Numbered from the stretch's first letter, positions 1-8,450 are shown. The stretch is DNA of 44,003 nucleotides from Acidimicrobiales bacterium (GCA_036270875.1 DATBBR010000096.1:1-44003), one strand, 5' to 3'. Notes: generated from the letters alone by a model not told the origin. Numbers and translations: made by a program.

Positions 1-606
1 GCCGCGCTCGGGTTGCGTGGCGTGATGATGCCGGGGCAGCCGGGCGAGGCCGACTACGACAGCGAGATCTACGACCCGTTCTGGGAGGTCGCGGTGGAGA
101 CGGGCCTGCCGCTGTCCTTCCACGTCCTCACCACCCGTGAGACCTCGCCAGTGCGCGGGCCCAGGCTCAACGGGTTCATGAGCATCATCCGCGCCAACCA
201 GGACGTCATCGGCACGCTCATCTTCTCCGGGGTGTTCGAGCGACATCCCGAGCTGCGCGTGGTCTGCGTGGAGGCCGATGCCGGATGGGTGCCGCACTGG
301 ATGTACCGGGCGGACCACGCCTTCAAGCGCCACCGTCACTGGCTGCCGGCGGGGGCGTTGTCGCGGCTGCCGAGCGAGTACTTTCGGGACAACGTCTACA
401 CGACCTTCCAGGATGACTGGGTGGCGTTCCGGATGACAGAGATGGTCAACGTCGAGCGGCTGATGTGGGCGAACGACTTCCCGCACAGCGATTCGACGTG
501 GCCCTGGTCGCAGGAGATGCTGGCCGAGCACACTGAGGGGTTGCCTGATCGGGACAGGAGCCGCATCCTGCACGACAACGTGGCCGAGCTCTACCGGCTC
601 GGATGA
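1..606 (+). CDS. Amidohydrolase family 2 protein, C-terminal part (5' truncated)
   Basis: The reading frame is open from base 1, so the start lies outside the window; about 200 C-terminal residues are present. The sequence resembles the metal-dependent amidohydrolase-2 (ACMSD-like TIM barrel) family. Visible signs are the LSFHVLTT strand, the GVFERHPELRVVCVEADAGWVPHWMYRADH segment typical of these proteins (split here only by description), and the near-terminal WANDFPHSDSTWPWS motif, whose aspartate is the usual late metal or acid/base residue. The ending HDNVAELYRL is also characteristic. Members hydrolyse or decarboxylate ring or amide substrates in the cytosol; the substrate cannot be told. 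It ends 14 bases before the histidine kinase gene and may be unrelated to it. Confidence 0.85.
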   Translation, partial: AALGLRGVMMPGQPGEADYDSEIYDPFWEVAVETGLPLSFHVLTTRETSPVRGPRLNGFMSIIRANQDVIGTLIFSGVFERHPELRVVCVEADAGWVPHWMYRADHAFKRHRHWLPAGALSRLPSEYFRDNVYTTFQDDWVAFRMTEMVNVERLMWANDFPHSDSTWPWSQEMLAEHTEGLPDRDRSRILHDNVAELYRLG

Positions 607-620
607 CCGGGTAGCGACGC

Positions 621-1748
621 GTGCGGGGGGACTCCCAATCGCGGTCCGTCGACGAGGCCGTGCTCTCGCTCGGAGTCGACCTCGGCGCCGAGGGTCGGTT
701 GGAGCGGTTGGCGACGGCAGCGCGAGGACTCGTCGGTGCGCGGTACGCCGCAGTCGGCATCCCCGACGACGAAGGGGAGTTCGCCCAGTTCGTGACCTCG
801 GGCCTGAGCGACGAGGCGGTGGCCGCCATCGGGCCGCTCCCGAGAACCCACGGGCTGCTGGGCGCCATCCTGCAGGACGGCAAGGCCTATCGCAGCGACG
901 AGATCCAGTCCGACCCGCGCTTCGTGTGGTGGCCAGCCGCCCATCCCCGCATGGGCACGTTCCTCGGCGTCCCCGTTGAGGTCGAGGGACGGGTCATCGG
1001 GGCTTTCTATCTGGCCGACAAGATCGACGGTGGGTGTTTCGACGACGTCGACCAGGAGCTGATCGAGGCGTTCGGGGCGCGCGTCGCGCTGGCACTGGAG
1101 AACGTCCGCCTCCACGAGGAGCGGCTGGAGCTCGGTGTGGTCGAGGAGCGCAACCGCCTGGCCCGGGAGCTGCACGACTCCGTGACCCAGACGCTGTTCA
1201 CATCCGTTCTGTTGTCCGAGACGGGGCTCACCCTGCTGGGCGGCGAGCACGCCGAGGCCGCGGCGCAGCTGCGTCGTTCCCAGGAGCTGGCCCGCCAGGC
1301 GCTCGAGGAGATGCGGTCGATGATCTTCGAGCTGCGTCCCCCCGAGCTCGCCAGCGACGGGCTCGTGCCGGCTCTCAACACGCACGTCGAGATCCTGCGG
1401 CGCGTGCACCAGGTCCCCATTCGGGTCGCGGCGACCGGCGAGCGTCGGATACGACCCCGCACGGAGCGGGAGGTGTTCCGGATCGCGCAGGAAGCCCTCG
1501 GCAACGCCGTGCGCCACGCCCATCCGACCGCCGTGGATGTCAGCGTCGAGATGACCGCCAGGCGGCTGGTGGTCGTCGTGAGCGATGACGGCGTGGGCTT
1601 CGAGCCGTCCTCATCCGGTCTCCGGGCCCGCCACCTCGGGCTCACCTCGATGGAGGAGCGGGCCAGGGCGTTGGGCGGGACCCTGGTGGTGGAGTCTGCC
1701 CCCGGGGAGGGGTCGACCATTCGGGTCGAGGTGCCGATTGACGCCTGA
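621..1748 (+). CDS. GAF-domain sensor histidine kinase (NarL/DevS-type)
   Basis: 375 residues, no membrane segment, so a soluble sensor. An N-terminal GAF domain (about residues 20-165) is followed by a HisKA_3 dimerisation domain with the phospho-accepting His at residue 185 (RNRLARELHDSVTQTL) and an HATPase_c domain with N-box NAVRHAH (N295) and G-box DDGVGF (322-327). This is the arrangement of DevS/LiaS-type kinases that phosphorylate LuxR-family regulators. GTG start at 621. The 3' end overlaps the response-regulator start by 11 nt, so the two are translationally coupled partners. The GAF ligand (haem, flavin, small molecule) cannot be deduced from sequence alone. Confidence 0.93.
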   Translation: MRGDSQSRSVDEAVLSLGVDLGAEGRLERLATAARGLVGARYAAVGIPDDEGEFAQFVTSGLSDEAVAAIGPLPRTHGLLGAILQDGKAYRSDEIQSDPRFVWWPAAHPRMGTFLGVPVEVEGRVIGAFYLADKIDGGCFDDVDQELIEAFGARVALALENVRLHEERLELGVVEERNRLARELHDSVTQTLFTSVLLSETGLTLLGGEHAEAAAQLRRSQELARQALEEMRSMIFELRPPELASDGLVPALNTHVEILRRVHQVPIRVAATGERRIRPRTEREVFRIAQEALGNAVRHAHPTAVDVSVEMTARRLVVVVSDDGVGFEPSSSGLRARHLGLTSMEERARALGGTLVVESAPGEGSTIRVEVPIDA

Positions 1749-2412
1749 GGTCCGGGTGGTGATCGTCGACGACCACCCGGTGGTCCGGCAGGGCCTTCGC
1801 ACCTTCCTGGCGGTGCAGGAAGGGATCACCGTGGTCGGGGAGGCTGGCGACGGGGGCGAGGCGCTGGCGACGGTTCGGTCGGTGGCGCCCGACGTGGTCC
1901 TGCTCGACCTGGTCATGCCCGGCATCGACGGCGTCGCTGCCATTGCCCGCCTGATCGAGGAGAGCCCGGACACCAAGGTCCTCGTGCTTACCAGCTTCCC
2001 CGACGACGACAAGCTGCTGGCGGCGGTCCAGGCGGGCGCCGCGGGCTATCTCCTGAAGGACGTGGCGCCGGCCGAGCTCGCCGAGGCCGTTCGCGCCGTG
2101 GCGCGGGGTGAAGCCGCCTTGAGCTCGCGGCCGGCGGCTCGCTTGCTACGCGACTACGCCCACGGAGGATCGGGTGCCAACCCTGTGGCCCTCACCGGGC
2201 GCGAGCGCGAAGTCCTGATCCTCGTCGGTCGGGGGATGGCCAACAAGCAGATCGCCCGGGAGCTGTCGATCGCCGAGAAGACGGTGAAGACGCATGTCAG
2301 CCACGTCCTGAGCAAACTCGGGGTGGCCGATCGGACGCAGGCGGCGCTGTACGCGGTCCGGGTCGGCCTGGTCGATCCCGGCGGTGGGTCGTCCGGGGGA
2401 TCTCGATCGTAG
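1738..2412 (+). CDS. LuxR/NarL-family response regulator
   Basis: 224 residues if translation starts at TTG 1738. I chose this start because a GAGGTG Shine-Dalgarno sits at 1728-1733, the start overlaps the kinase stop by 11 nt, and the receiver fold begins at once (VRVVIVDDHPVVRQGL); a GTG at 1756 is an alternative. The receiver domain has the acidic pair D11/D12, phospho-acceptor D57 (VLLDLVMPG) and the conserved Lys in YLLKD. The C-terminal helix-turn-helix begins LTGREREVLILVGRGMANK and continues through EKTVKTHVSHVLSKL. It should be phosphorylated by the adjacent GAF kinase and bind palindromic DNA. Its targets are unknown, though palindromes lie just downstream at 2444-2482. Confidence 0.94.
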   Translation: MTPEVRVVIVDDHPVVRQGLRTFLAVQEGITVVGEAGDGGEALATVRSVAPDVVLLDLVMPGIDGVAAIARLIEESPDTKVLVLTSFPDDDKLLAAVQAGAAGYLLKDVAPAELAEAVRAVARGEAALSSRPAARLLRDYAHGGSGANPVALTGREREVLILVGRGMANKQIARELSIAEKTVKTHVSHVLSKLGVADRTQAALYAVRVGLVDPGGGSSGGSRS

Positions 2413-2443
2413 GAGGGCGGGCGCCAAGCCGGTGCTCAGCCCA

Positions 2444-2457
2444 TGGTCCTAGGACCA
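2444..2457. promoter_or_regulatory. Perfect 14-bp palindrome TGGTCCTAGGACCA, possible operator
   Basis: TGGTCCTAGGACCA is its own reverse complement. It lies in the 111-bp spacer between the response-regulator stop and the SDR start, 67 bp ahead of that start. Its core GGTCCTAGGACC differs by one base per half-site from the core of a second palindrome at 41547-41558 (GGTACTAGTACC). A dimeric regulator such as the neighbouring LuxR-type protein could bind it, but that is inference. Confidence 0.5.
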
Positions 2458-2460
2458 ATT

Positions 2461-2482
2461 GCCAGTCGCGGCTACGACTGGC
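2461..2482. repeat. Inverted repeat, 8-bp arms with 6-nt loop
   Basis: GCCAGTCG at 2461-2468 and CGACTGGC at 2475-2482 are perfect complements around CGGCTA. It starts 3 bp after the 14-bp palindrome. No T-run follows, so it is a weak candidate terminator for the two-component operon; it could equally be part of a compound operator for the SDR gene. Confidence 0.5.
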
Positions 2483-2523
2483 GGCCGATGACGCGGAGCC
2501 TTCCTATCCGTAGGTTCGGCGTC

Positions 2524-3270
2524 ATGACCAACACGACGACATCTCAGGGCGAACGGGTCGCCATCATCACTGGTTCCTCGAGAGGGCTGGGCCTGGCGCT
2601 CGCGCGCGAGCTGGCCGCCCAGGGCTGGCGCCTCGCGCTCGACGCCAGGGGCGAGGAGTCGCTGGCTCGGGCCGGTGCCGAGCTGAGACGGCGCACGACG
2701 GTGGCTACCGTCACCGGCGACGTGGCCGACGAGGATCACCGGGTCCGCCTGGTGGCCGAGGCTGCTCGACTCGGCCGGGTGGACCTGCTGGTGAACAACG
2801 CCAGCGTGCTCGGACCGACCCCGCAGCCGGCGCTGGCCGACTACCCGTTGGCTGAGCTCAGGCACGTCTACGAGGTCAACGTCGTCGCCCCTCTCCGACT
2901 GGTGCAGCTGGCCCTGCCACTGCTCGAAGCGGCGGGCGGTCGCGTCGTCAACGTGACCTCCGATGCCGCCCGGGAGCCCTACGCCGGATGGGGAGGCTAC
3001 GGATCGTCGAAGGCCGCCCTCGAGCAGCTCAGCAACGTGCTCGCGGCCGAGCATCCCACGCTGCAGGTCCTGTGGGTCGACCCGGGAGACATGCGGACAG
3101 ACCTTCATCAAGCGGCGTTTCCAGGTGAGGACATCTCCGACCGCCCGCCCCCGGAAGCGAGCGTTCCGGGTCTCCTCGCCCTGTTGGGCCGGGAGACGCC
3201 CAGCGGCCGTTACCGCGTCGAGGATGTCAGCGAGGAGGCGGTGGCACCGAGCGAGTTGGTGGTCACATGA
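2524..3270 (+). CDS. Short-chain dehydrogenase/reductase (SDR)
   Basis: 248 residues from ATG 2524. The same frame is open upstream, but the Rossmann fold starts directly after this Met. The dinucleotide motif TGSSRGLG is at residues 16-23, NNAS at 91-94, and the catalytic Ser-Tyr-Lys set is S146, Y159, K163 (NVTSDAA, YGSSK). This is a classical NAD(P)H-dependent SDR acting on an unknown carbonyl or alcohol. The terminal region after residue 205 departs from the usual SDR end. The stop overlaps the start of the QueA-like gene (ATGA), implying coupled translation of the two. No strong Shine-Dalgarno is visible; the two inverted repeats at 2444-2482 lie in its promoter region. Confidence 0.9.
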   Translation: MTNTTTSQGERVAIITGSSRGLGLALARELAAQGWRLALDARGEESLARAGAELRRRTTVATVTGDVADEDHRVRLVAEAARLGRVDLLVNNASVLGPTPQPALADYPLAELRHVYEVNVVAPLRLVQLALPLLEAAGGRVVNVTSDAAREPYAGWGGYGSSKAALEQLSNVLAAEHPTLQVLWVDPGDMRTDLHQAAFPGEDISDRPPPEASVPGLLALLGRETPSGRYRVEDVSEEAVAPSELVVT

Positions 3271-4316
3271 CGACGGCGACGGCGCCGTTGGACTTCGAGC
3301 TTCCCCAGGAGCTCGAGGCCCGCGTGCCGCCAGAGAGCCGGGGGCGGGGGCGGGACGACGTGCGGCTGCTCGTATCGAGGGGCGCGGCCGAGCCGGCGCA
3401 CGCCTGCTTCAGGGACCTGCCCACGCTGCTCGAGGCCGGCGACCTCCTGGTGATCAACACCTCGGCCACGCTGCCGGCGGCGCTGGCCGGACGACTCGAC
3501 GGCAGCGACGTCGAGCTGCACCTCTCCGGGCGGCTGCAGGGCGGTGATTGGCTCGCCGAGCTGCGTCGACCGGCTCGGCCGGCGAGCCTTCCCGAGCCCG
3601 GGGGCCAGAAGGGCGACGTCGTGTCGCTGCCTGGCGGGGGATTGGCACGGCTCGTGACCCGCTGGCGTGGCTCTGCCCGTCTATGGGTCGTCGCCATGGA
3701 TCTGCCCGTGAGCGAGCTGGCGTTCTTGCAGGCCCACGGCCGCCCAATCCGGTACGGTCACGTGCCCAACGACTGGCCGCTCGCGACCTACCAGACCGTG
3801 TATGCCATTGAGCCAGGTAGCGCCGAGATGCCGAGCGCCGGGCGAGCCTTCACGTCCGACATCATCACCGGGCTCGTGGCCAGGGGCATCTCGGTGAGCC
3901 CCCTCGTGCTCCACGCCGGGGTGTCATCACTCGAGGTCGGCGAGCCACCTCCGCCCGAGTGGTACCAGGTCCCGGTAGCTACCGCCCGTCGCGTGAACGA
4001 CACCCGCGCCGCCGGTGGCCGGGTGGTGGCCGTGGGCACGACCGTCGTGCGTGCCCTCGAGACGGTCGTCGACGACGAAGGCCTCGTGCGCGAGGGCGTC
4101 GGGTGGACGGAGACGGTCGTGACGCCGGACAGGCCGGTACGCGCTGTCGACGGCCTGCTCACGGGCTGGCACGAGCCACGCGCCAGCCATTTGCTCATCC
4201 TGCAGGCCATCGCCGAGCCCTTCGCCTTGGAATCCGCTTACCAGACCGCGCTCGACAGCGGGTATCTGTGGCACGAGCTCGGCGACCTCCACCTGATCCT
4301 GCCCGCAAGCCGCTAG
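3267..4316 (+). CDS. Divergent QueA-like protein (SAM:tRNA ribosyltransferase-isomerase family)
   Basis: 349 residues, a normal length for QueA, the enzyme that transfers ribose from SAM to preQ1 in tRNA to make epoxyqueuosine. Family landmarks kept are DFELP at the N-terminus, GDLLVINTSATLPA, TYQTVYAIEPG and VAVGTTVVRALE. Several positions conserved in true QueA are replaced: AGLHF reads AGRAF, LHVGAGTF reads LHAGVSSL, the His-rich HIMHSEY region reads PPPPEWY, and NFHLPEST reads GWHEPRAS. No other queuosine gene is nearby, and the gene is coupled to an SDR (ATGA overlap). I infer a paralogue with altered substrate or activity. It ends in the same CTAG (4313-4316) as the convergent mannosyltransferase gene. 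Confidence 0.82.
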   Translation: MTTATAPLDFELPQELEARVPPESRGRGRDDVRLLVSRGAAEPAHACFRDLPTLLEAGDLLVINTSATLPAALAGRLDGSDVELHLSGRLQGGDWLAELRRPARPASLPEPGGQKGDVVSLPGGGLARLVTRWRGSARLWVVAMDLPVSELAFLQAHGRPIRYGHVPNDWPLATYQTVYAIEPGSAEMPSAGRAFTSDIITGLVARGISVSPLVLHAGVSSLEVGEPPPPEWYQVPVATARRVNDTRAAGGRVVAVGTTVVRALETVVDDEGLVREGVGWTETVVTPDRPVRAVDGLLTGWHEPRASHLLILQAIAEPFALESAYQTALDSGYLWHELGDLHLILPASR

Positions 4317-6061
4317 GACACGACCTCTTCGCTCGCGTCGCGCCTGCTGGGTCCGTTGGAGGCTCCGGTCGCGTCGGCGGTGGCCGGTGGGGCTGGGGCC
4401 GGGAGCCCGTTGCCAGTGGCGCCGTCCGAGGCCGCCGACAGCGGCGCGGAGCCGAGGCGGCGGGCTGCGTCCTCGCCGAGGGCCTCTTCCTCACGCGGGT
4501 CGTGCCGATCTGTTCGGAAGAAGGTGGGGATCCACGCGGGCCGGTAGGCCGTCAGGGCGGCGACAGCGACGACCGCACCGACGACGGACCGGGCCACCCA
4601 GGTGCGGGCGATCTTGGACAGCTGGTCCAACCAGCCCTCACCGCCGGGAGCCACGGCGAACGTTGGCACGACGCTCGCCCAGACGATCGCCCGCTCCCAT
4701 CGGTCGGCGGCGGTTGCGGCGATGAGCATGAGCCCCCAGGTGAGGTACCAGGGATAGAAGGTCGGTCCGAGGACGGCGACCACGATCAAGGCGCCGCCGA
4801 GCGCGGGGATCCATCGGGCCCGTGGACTCCGGAACAGGAGGTAGATGACGGCGGCGAGGGCGACCACCATGCCGATGTCTCGCCAGATGTGCAGTGCGGT
4901 CGTGAACGAGAGACCGAGGTAGTGATCGAAGCCGAACGCCATGTCGTTCACCACTGCCAGACGCGGTATGGCCGTCCCCGGTACACCAAGCGCACCCAGC
5001 CATCCCCAGCTCAGGCCGGAAGCGGCGGTCACCACGGCAGTGGTGCCCAGGGCTGCGACGCCGCCCCGGGCGACGGCGCGCGCCTGGGCCCGCAGCGACG
5101 GACTGTCCCGGACCATCCCCCACACGATGAAGAGGATGGCAACGGCCGCCGGCAGCTTGACGGCGGCGGCCAGGCTGCACAGCACGATGCCGGCCACGGG
5201 CCGTCCGGAGCTGGCGAGGGCGACACCCGCGGCCAAGAGGCCCAGCATGATGGCGTCGTTGTGGCCGGCGCTGATCAGATGCAGGAGGGTGAGCGGGCTC
5301 AGCAGGGCCAGCGCCAGCACGTGCGCTGGCCGCTGGCCGTGGCGGCGGGCGATGGCGGTGAGGGAGACCCCAGCCAGGCCCAGGCCGGCGCACGCGAGGA
5401 GCCGGAAGACGATCACGGTGCCAACGACCGTGTGTCCGCCGATCGTGGCAGCCACGCCGGCCAGGCGGAGGAAAAGTGGGCCGTAGGGCGACACGGTGTG
5501 CAGCCACACGCCGTGGGCGGCGCTCCGGAATGGGCTCGGCCCCAAGGCGTACGCCGTAGTGGCGTACGGGTTCAGGCCATGGTTCACGAGCTGGCCGTCG
5601 GCGGCGTAGACGAACACGTCGCCGCTGAACAGGGGCGGCCCGACGAGCAGCGGGAGGGCCCAGATCGCCATCACCAAGACAACGGGGCCGGTGGTCGGCC
5701 CGTCCGGCGATCGGGTGGCGCGGACCACGGCGAGCCACGCCCCCACGAGGAGGACGACACCGACGTAGAAGGCGACCAACGAGGGATTCTGTGAGGCGCC
5801 TGAGAACGGCGGGATCCGGAAGAACCAGGGGTCCGACCGGGCCAGGAACACCCCTCCGGGGTGGGTGGCCGCGATCGACGCCAGGAAACTGCCGAGGAAG
5901 CCCACCGTCGCCGGCGCCGCCAGTTGATGCCGCGACAGGCGCCGTGCCGAGGCCGGCAGCGCCCGGAACGCCGAACGCGAGCGCGAGCGCGCCGAAGGAG
6001 CCCACAGGCGGCGCTCAGCAGGGGCGCGCGGAATCGCGGAGGGTCGTAACACGTTCGCCAT
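4313..6061 (-). CDS. mptB: MptB-like polyprenol-phosphate-mannose-dependent mannosyltransferase (GT-C)
   Basis: 582 residues from ATG 6061; I prefer this start because GGG of an AGGGT-like site lies just upstream and the longer open frame has no membrane character. The protein has about a dozen hydrophobic segments, starting near residue 48. The stretch PPLFSGDVFVYAADGQLV followed by NHGLNPY is the family hallmark; its Asp after the first transmembrane segments is the expected GT-C catalytic acid. Other landmarks are SPYGPL, SAGHNDA and FYPWYLTW. Mycobacterial MptB extends the alpha-1,6-mannan core of lipomannan at the membrane using polyprenyl-phospho-mannose. The soluble C-terminal tail of about 60 residues is Ala/Pro/charged. 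Substrate in this organism is unknown. Confidence 0.85.
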   Translation of the reverse strand: MANVLRPSAIPRAPAERRLWAPSARSRSRSAFRALPASARRLSRHQLAAPATVGFLGSFLASIAATHPGGVFLARSDPWFFRIPPFSGASQNPSLVAFYVGVVLLVGAWLAVVRATRSPDGPTTGPVVLVMAIWALPLLVGPPLFSGDVFVYAADGQLVNHGLNPYATTAYALGPSPFRSAAHGVWLHTVSPYGPLFLRLAGVAATIGGHTVVGTVIVFRLLACAGLGLAGVSLTAIARRHGQRPAHVLALALLSPLTLLHLISAGHNDAIMLGLLAAGVALASSGRPVAGIVLCSLAAAVKLPAAVAILFIVWGMVRDSPSLRAQARAVARGGVAALGTTAVVTAASGLSWGWLGALGVPGTAIPRLAVVNDMAFGFDHYLGLSFTTALHIWRDIGMVVALAAVIYLLFRSPRARWIPALGGALIVVAVLGPTFYPWYLTWGLMLIAATAADRWERAIVWASVVPTFAVAPGGEGWLDQLSKIARTWVARSVVGAVVAVAALTAYRPAWIPTFFRTDRHDPREEEALGEDAARRLGSAPLSAASDGATGNGLPAPAPPATADATGASNGPSRRDASEEVVS

Positions 6062-6168
6062 ATACCCTAAGGCCCGCACCGTAGCCGGGCTGAGCACTGT
6101 TGGGCATGCATCCAGGTCGCGGGACCCCCGGGAGAGTCGACCCCCCCGACCCACGGCGTACGGGCAAC

Positions 6169-6966
6169 TCAGGGCGCGTTCGGCGTGACCGTCATGTCCG
6201 CGCCCACCCTGATCGAGTCGATCAGGCGTTCACCCGAGCGCACGATGCCGCCAGGCCACACGACCGAGCGGACGACCTCGCCGTCCACCATCGCGCCGGG
6301 CCCGATGACGCTCGATCCGCCCGAGGCGGCCAGGTTGGCGGCCAGGTACTCGCCCGGCGTGCCACAGTCGAAGAAGGGGCGTGAGGTGGTGACCAGATCG
6401 AGCTGGCCGCCAGCGGCGAGCGGCCTCCACGACACCTCGTAGAGGCCCGACGGCCTGGGCTCCAGCCCAGCCACCACCGACCAGGGCATCAAGGCAGCGC
6501 CGGCGTAGGTGAGAGGGCCGAAGCCCCGCCCGTCGGCGCCCTCCACCATCAGGAGCCGGGTGCGGGTCCGGTCCCAGCCCTCGACGAGCTCGGAGAGGTC
6601 ATGGCGCGGCCAGACGTCTGAGTTGAGGACGAGCACGGGGCGACCGTCGATCCAGCTCCGGAGCAACCCGAGCGCGCCCGCGGTGCCGAGGGCCTCAGGC
6701 TCTTCGACCGAGAGGTGGGCCCGCCCGGTCAGGTGCTGCTCCATCAGCTCGCGGCCGTGGTGCACGTTGACCGCGATGTCGGTGGCGATGGCTTCGGCTG
6801 GCGCGAGCGCGAGGTCCACGAGGGCGACGTTGTTCACCGGGCACAGTGCCTTCGGCCGCACATCGCTCAGCGGCCGCAAGCGACGGCCGGCGCCGGCAGC
6901 CAGCACGACGGCGACGAGATCGTCGGGCTTGTCGCCGGGAGGGGCGCTCGGGCGCGGTCCGGACAC
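6169..6966 (-). CDS. Nucleotidyltransferase (sugar-phosphate NTP transferase family)
   Basis: 265 residues, GTG start at 6966. The N-terminal VLAAGAGRRLRPLSDVRPKA motif is the nucleotide-binding signature of NTP_transferase enzymes such as mannose-1-phosphate guanylyltransferase, MurU and HddC. The metal-binding Asp is in VLVLNSDVW, and FFDCGTPGEYLAAN is the usual late motif. The last 50 residues (SSVIGPGAMVDGEVVRSVVW) look like the start of a hexapeptide left-handed helix, shorter than in full pyrophosphorylases. It activates a sugar phosphate to an NDP-sugar. It lies 6 bp after the NUDIX gene and upstream of the mannosyltransferase gene, consistent with a sugar-donor supply role, but the sugar is not identifiable. 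Confidence 0.88.
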   Translation of the reverse strand: MSGPRPSAPPGDKPDDLVAVVLAAGAGRRLRPLSDVRPKALCPVNNVALVDLALAPAEAIATDIAVNVHHGRELMEQHLTGRAHLSVEEPEALGTAGALGLLRSWIDGRPVLVLNSDVWPRHDLSELVEGWDRTRTRLLMVEGADGRGFGPLTYAGAALMPWSVVAGLEPRPSGLYEVSWRPLAAGGQLDLVTTSRPFFDCGTPGEYLAANLAASGGSSVIGPGAMVDGEVVRSVVWPGGIVRSGERLIDSIRVGADMTVTPNAP

Positions 6967-6972
6967 CGACGC

Positions 6973-7428
6973 CTACCAGATACGGGCGCCGCACCCGTCC
7001 CCGTCCATCAGCTCGCGCACGCGCCGGCGGGTGCCCGCCGACGCGTCGGGCGGAAGGGCGGCGAGCGGAAAGCGCTGACAGTCCTCGATCTCCAAGTCGC
7101 GCTTCTTGCCCAGAGTGAACGAGCGGCAGACGAAGACGGTGATGTGATCGCTCTTGCCGTCGCGAAAGCGACTGCACACGCAGAACAGCTCGAGGGGGCC
7201 AATGGTGGCACCGAGCTCTTCCGCGCATTCCCGCCGCACCGCCTCCTCTGGGGTCTCGCCCCTGCGGATGCCGCCGCCGGGCAGGAGCCACCCTGGCTGG
7301 TAGGTGTGCCGGACGAGGACGACGTCGTCGTCAGACACCAGCATGGCCTTGACCCCCAGCGTCACCGGCCGCCGGATGAGCCACGTCAGCCGCATCAGCT
7401 GGTAGGCCAGCCGGACCGCCCATTTCAT
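6973..7428 (-). CDS. NUDIX hydrolase
   Basis: 151 residues from ATG 7428. The NUDIX box is complete, matching GX5EX7REUXEEXGU: GGIRRGE, then TPEEAVR, then RECAEELGA, with the metal-binding Glu residues intact. Upstream of it are VKAMLVSDDDVVLVRHTY and WLLPGG, normal for the fold. Such enzymes cleave nucleoside diphosphates linked to another moiety. Its place directly before a nucleotidyltransferase (6-bp gap) suggests a nucleotide-sugar substrate, which is inference. The first 25 residues are rich in aromatic and basic residues and could be an amphipathic membrane-contacting helix. It is divergent from the SDR gene at 7517 with an 88-bp shared promoter region. Confidence 0.93.
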   Translation of the reverse strand: MKWAVRLAYQLMRLTWLIRRPVTLGVKAMLVSDDDVVLVRHTYQPGWLLPGGGIRRGETPEEAVRRECAEELGATIGPLELFCVCSRFRDGKSDHITVFVCRSFTLGKKRDLEIEDCQRFPLAALPPDASAGTRRRVRELMDGDGCGARIW

Positions 7429-7516
7429 GCCCGCCGACGCTAACGGCCGGCGGCGGGGTGCGGCGCCCCAGGGTGCTGGATTGACAAGCGGGGCGCCGAT
7501 CGGCAATGAAACGGGG

Positions 7517-8293
7517 ATGCCGATCAGCCCTGGGTCCATCGCCGTGGTGACCGGAGCCTCTGCCGGCCTCGGGCGCAGGATCGCGCTCGACCTGGCGGCG
7601 GCGGGCGCGGTCGTGACCGCCGTGGCCCGGCGGGAGGAGCCGCTGCGGGCCGTGGCGGCCGAGATGCAGCGCAGCTCGCCCGAGTCCGCCTTCCGAGTCT
7701 GCGACGTGAGCGATGCGCCCGGGTACGTCGCCCTCCTGGCCGATGTGGAGCAGCGCCACGGTCGGATCGACCTGCTCGTGAACAACGCCGGGGTCGGAGA
7801 GCAGGAGACCGATGGGGAGCCGCTCGAGAGGCACCGCCGGCTGATGGAGACCAACTACTTCGCCGCCGTGGCCGGCAGCCTGGCCGTGCTGCCAGGCATG
7901 CTGGAGCGCGGGCACGGGTCGATCGTCAACGTCTCGTCCGACGCCGCCCGGGCGCCGTCACCTGGCGAGCCCGCCTACTCCGCCTCCAAGGCGGCGCTCA
8001 GCGCCTTCAGCGAAGGCCTGTCGTACGAGGCCGAAGCCAGGGGAGTCCACCTCCACGTGCTGTACCCGGGTTGGGTGCCCACCGCCATGGGGCAGGCCGC
8101 GGTGGACGCGGGCATGCCGATGCCGCCGCGGTCCGTGCGACGCACCGAGGAGCAGGTATCCCGCGCCGTGCTTGCCGGCGCCGGCGGGTCGCGCTTCGAG
8201 ATCGACGTCACCCGTGTGGCCAGGCTGGCGCCGGTGGCGCGCGTTCTCGCCCCTCGGCTCTACCGCCGGGCCCTCCGGGCGTCCGGCGGATAA
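7517..8293 (+). CDS. Short-chain dehydrogenase/reductase (SDR)
   Basis: 258 residues from ATG 7517; the open frame runs further upstream but would overlap the divergent NUDIX start, and the Rossmann fold begins right after this Met. TGASAGLG is at residues 12-19, NNAG at 89-92, catalytic S140/S141, Y154 and K158 (YSASK). The PGWVPTAM segment is the usual PG motif after the active site. The C-terminus (VARLAPVARVLAPRLYRRALR) is an amphipathic basic helix often seen in SDRs that act on lipophilic substrates. NAD(P)-dependent; substrate unknown. It shares the NVxSDAA core with the SDR at 2524 but lies in a different context, so probably an independent paralogue. Confidence 0.92.
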   Translation: MPISPGSIAVVTGASAGLGRRIALDLAAAGAVVTAVARREEPLRAVAAEMQRSSPESAFRVCDVSDAPGYVALLADVEQRHGRIDLLVNNAGVGEQETDGEPLERHRRLMETNYFAAVAGSLAVLPGMLERGHGSIVNVSSDAARAPSPGEPAYSASKAALSAFSEGLSYEAEARGVHLHVLYPGWVPTAMGQAAVDAGMPMPPRSVRRTEEQVSRAVLAGAGGSRFEIDVTRVARLAPVARVLAPRLYRRALRASGG

Positions 8294-8450
8294 ACAGGCG
8301 GGGCGACGGCGGGCCGCCGGTGCGGCGCCACTGAGCAGGGAGGACGGCGCCTGTCGACGACCCTGTTGGGCTAGCCTGTCGGGGTCGGCCGTCCCAGGAG
8401 GCACAGACCACCGACGCAGGGTGGGCGGCGGCAGCTGGGGAGGTGAAGCG

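Noticed and set aside
1585-1737. N-terminal extension of the response regulator
   Set aside because: The receiver domain starts at 1738; the extension is the kinase gene read in another frame.
3959-5794. 611-codon plus-strand open frame over the mannosyltransferase gene
   Set aside because: It has a repetitive Gly/Arg/Asp composition without fold motifs, and runs antisense to a clear membrane protein; it is a by-product of GC-rich codon use.
6062-6168. Possible regulatory RNA or promoter cluster in the spacer before the mannosyltransferase gene
   Set aside because: I found no conserved RNA motif or convincing hairpin beyond the general GC-richness.
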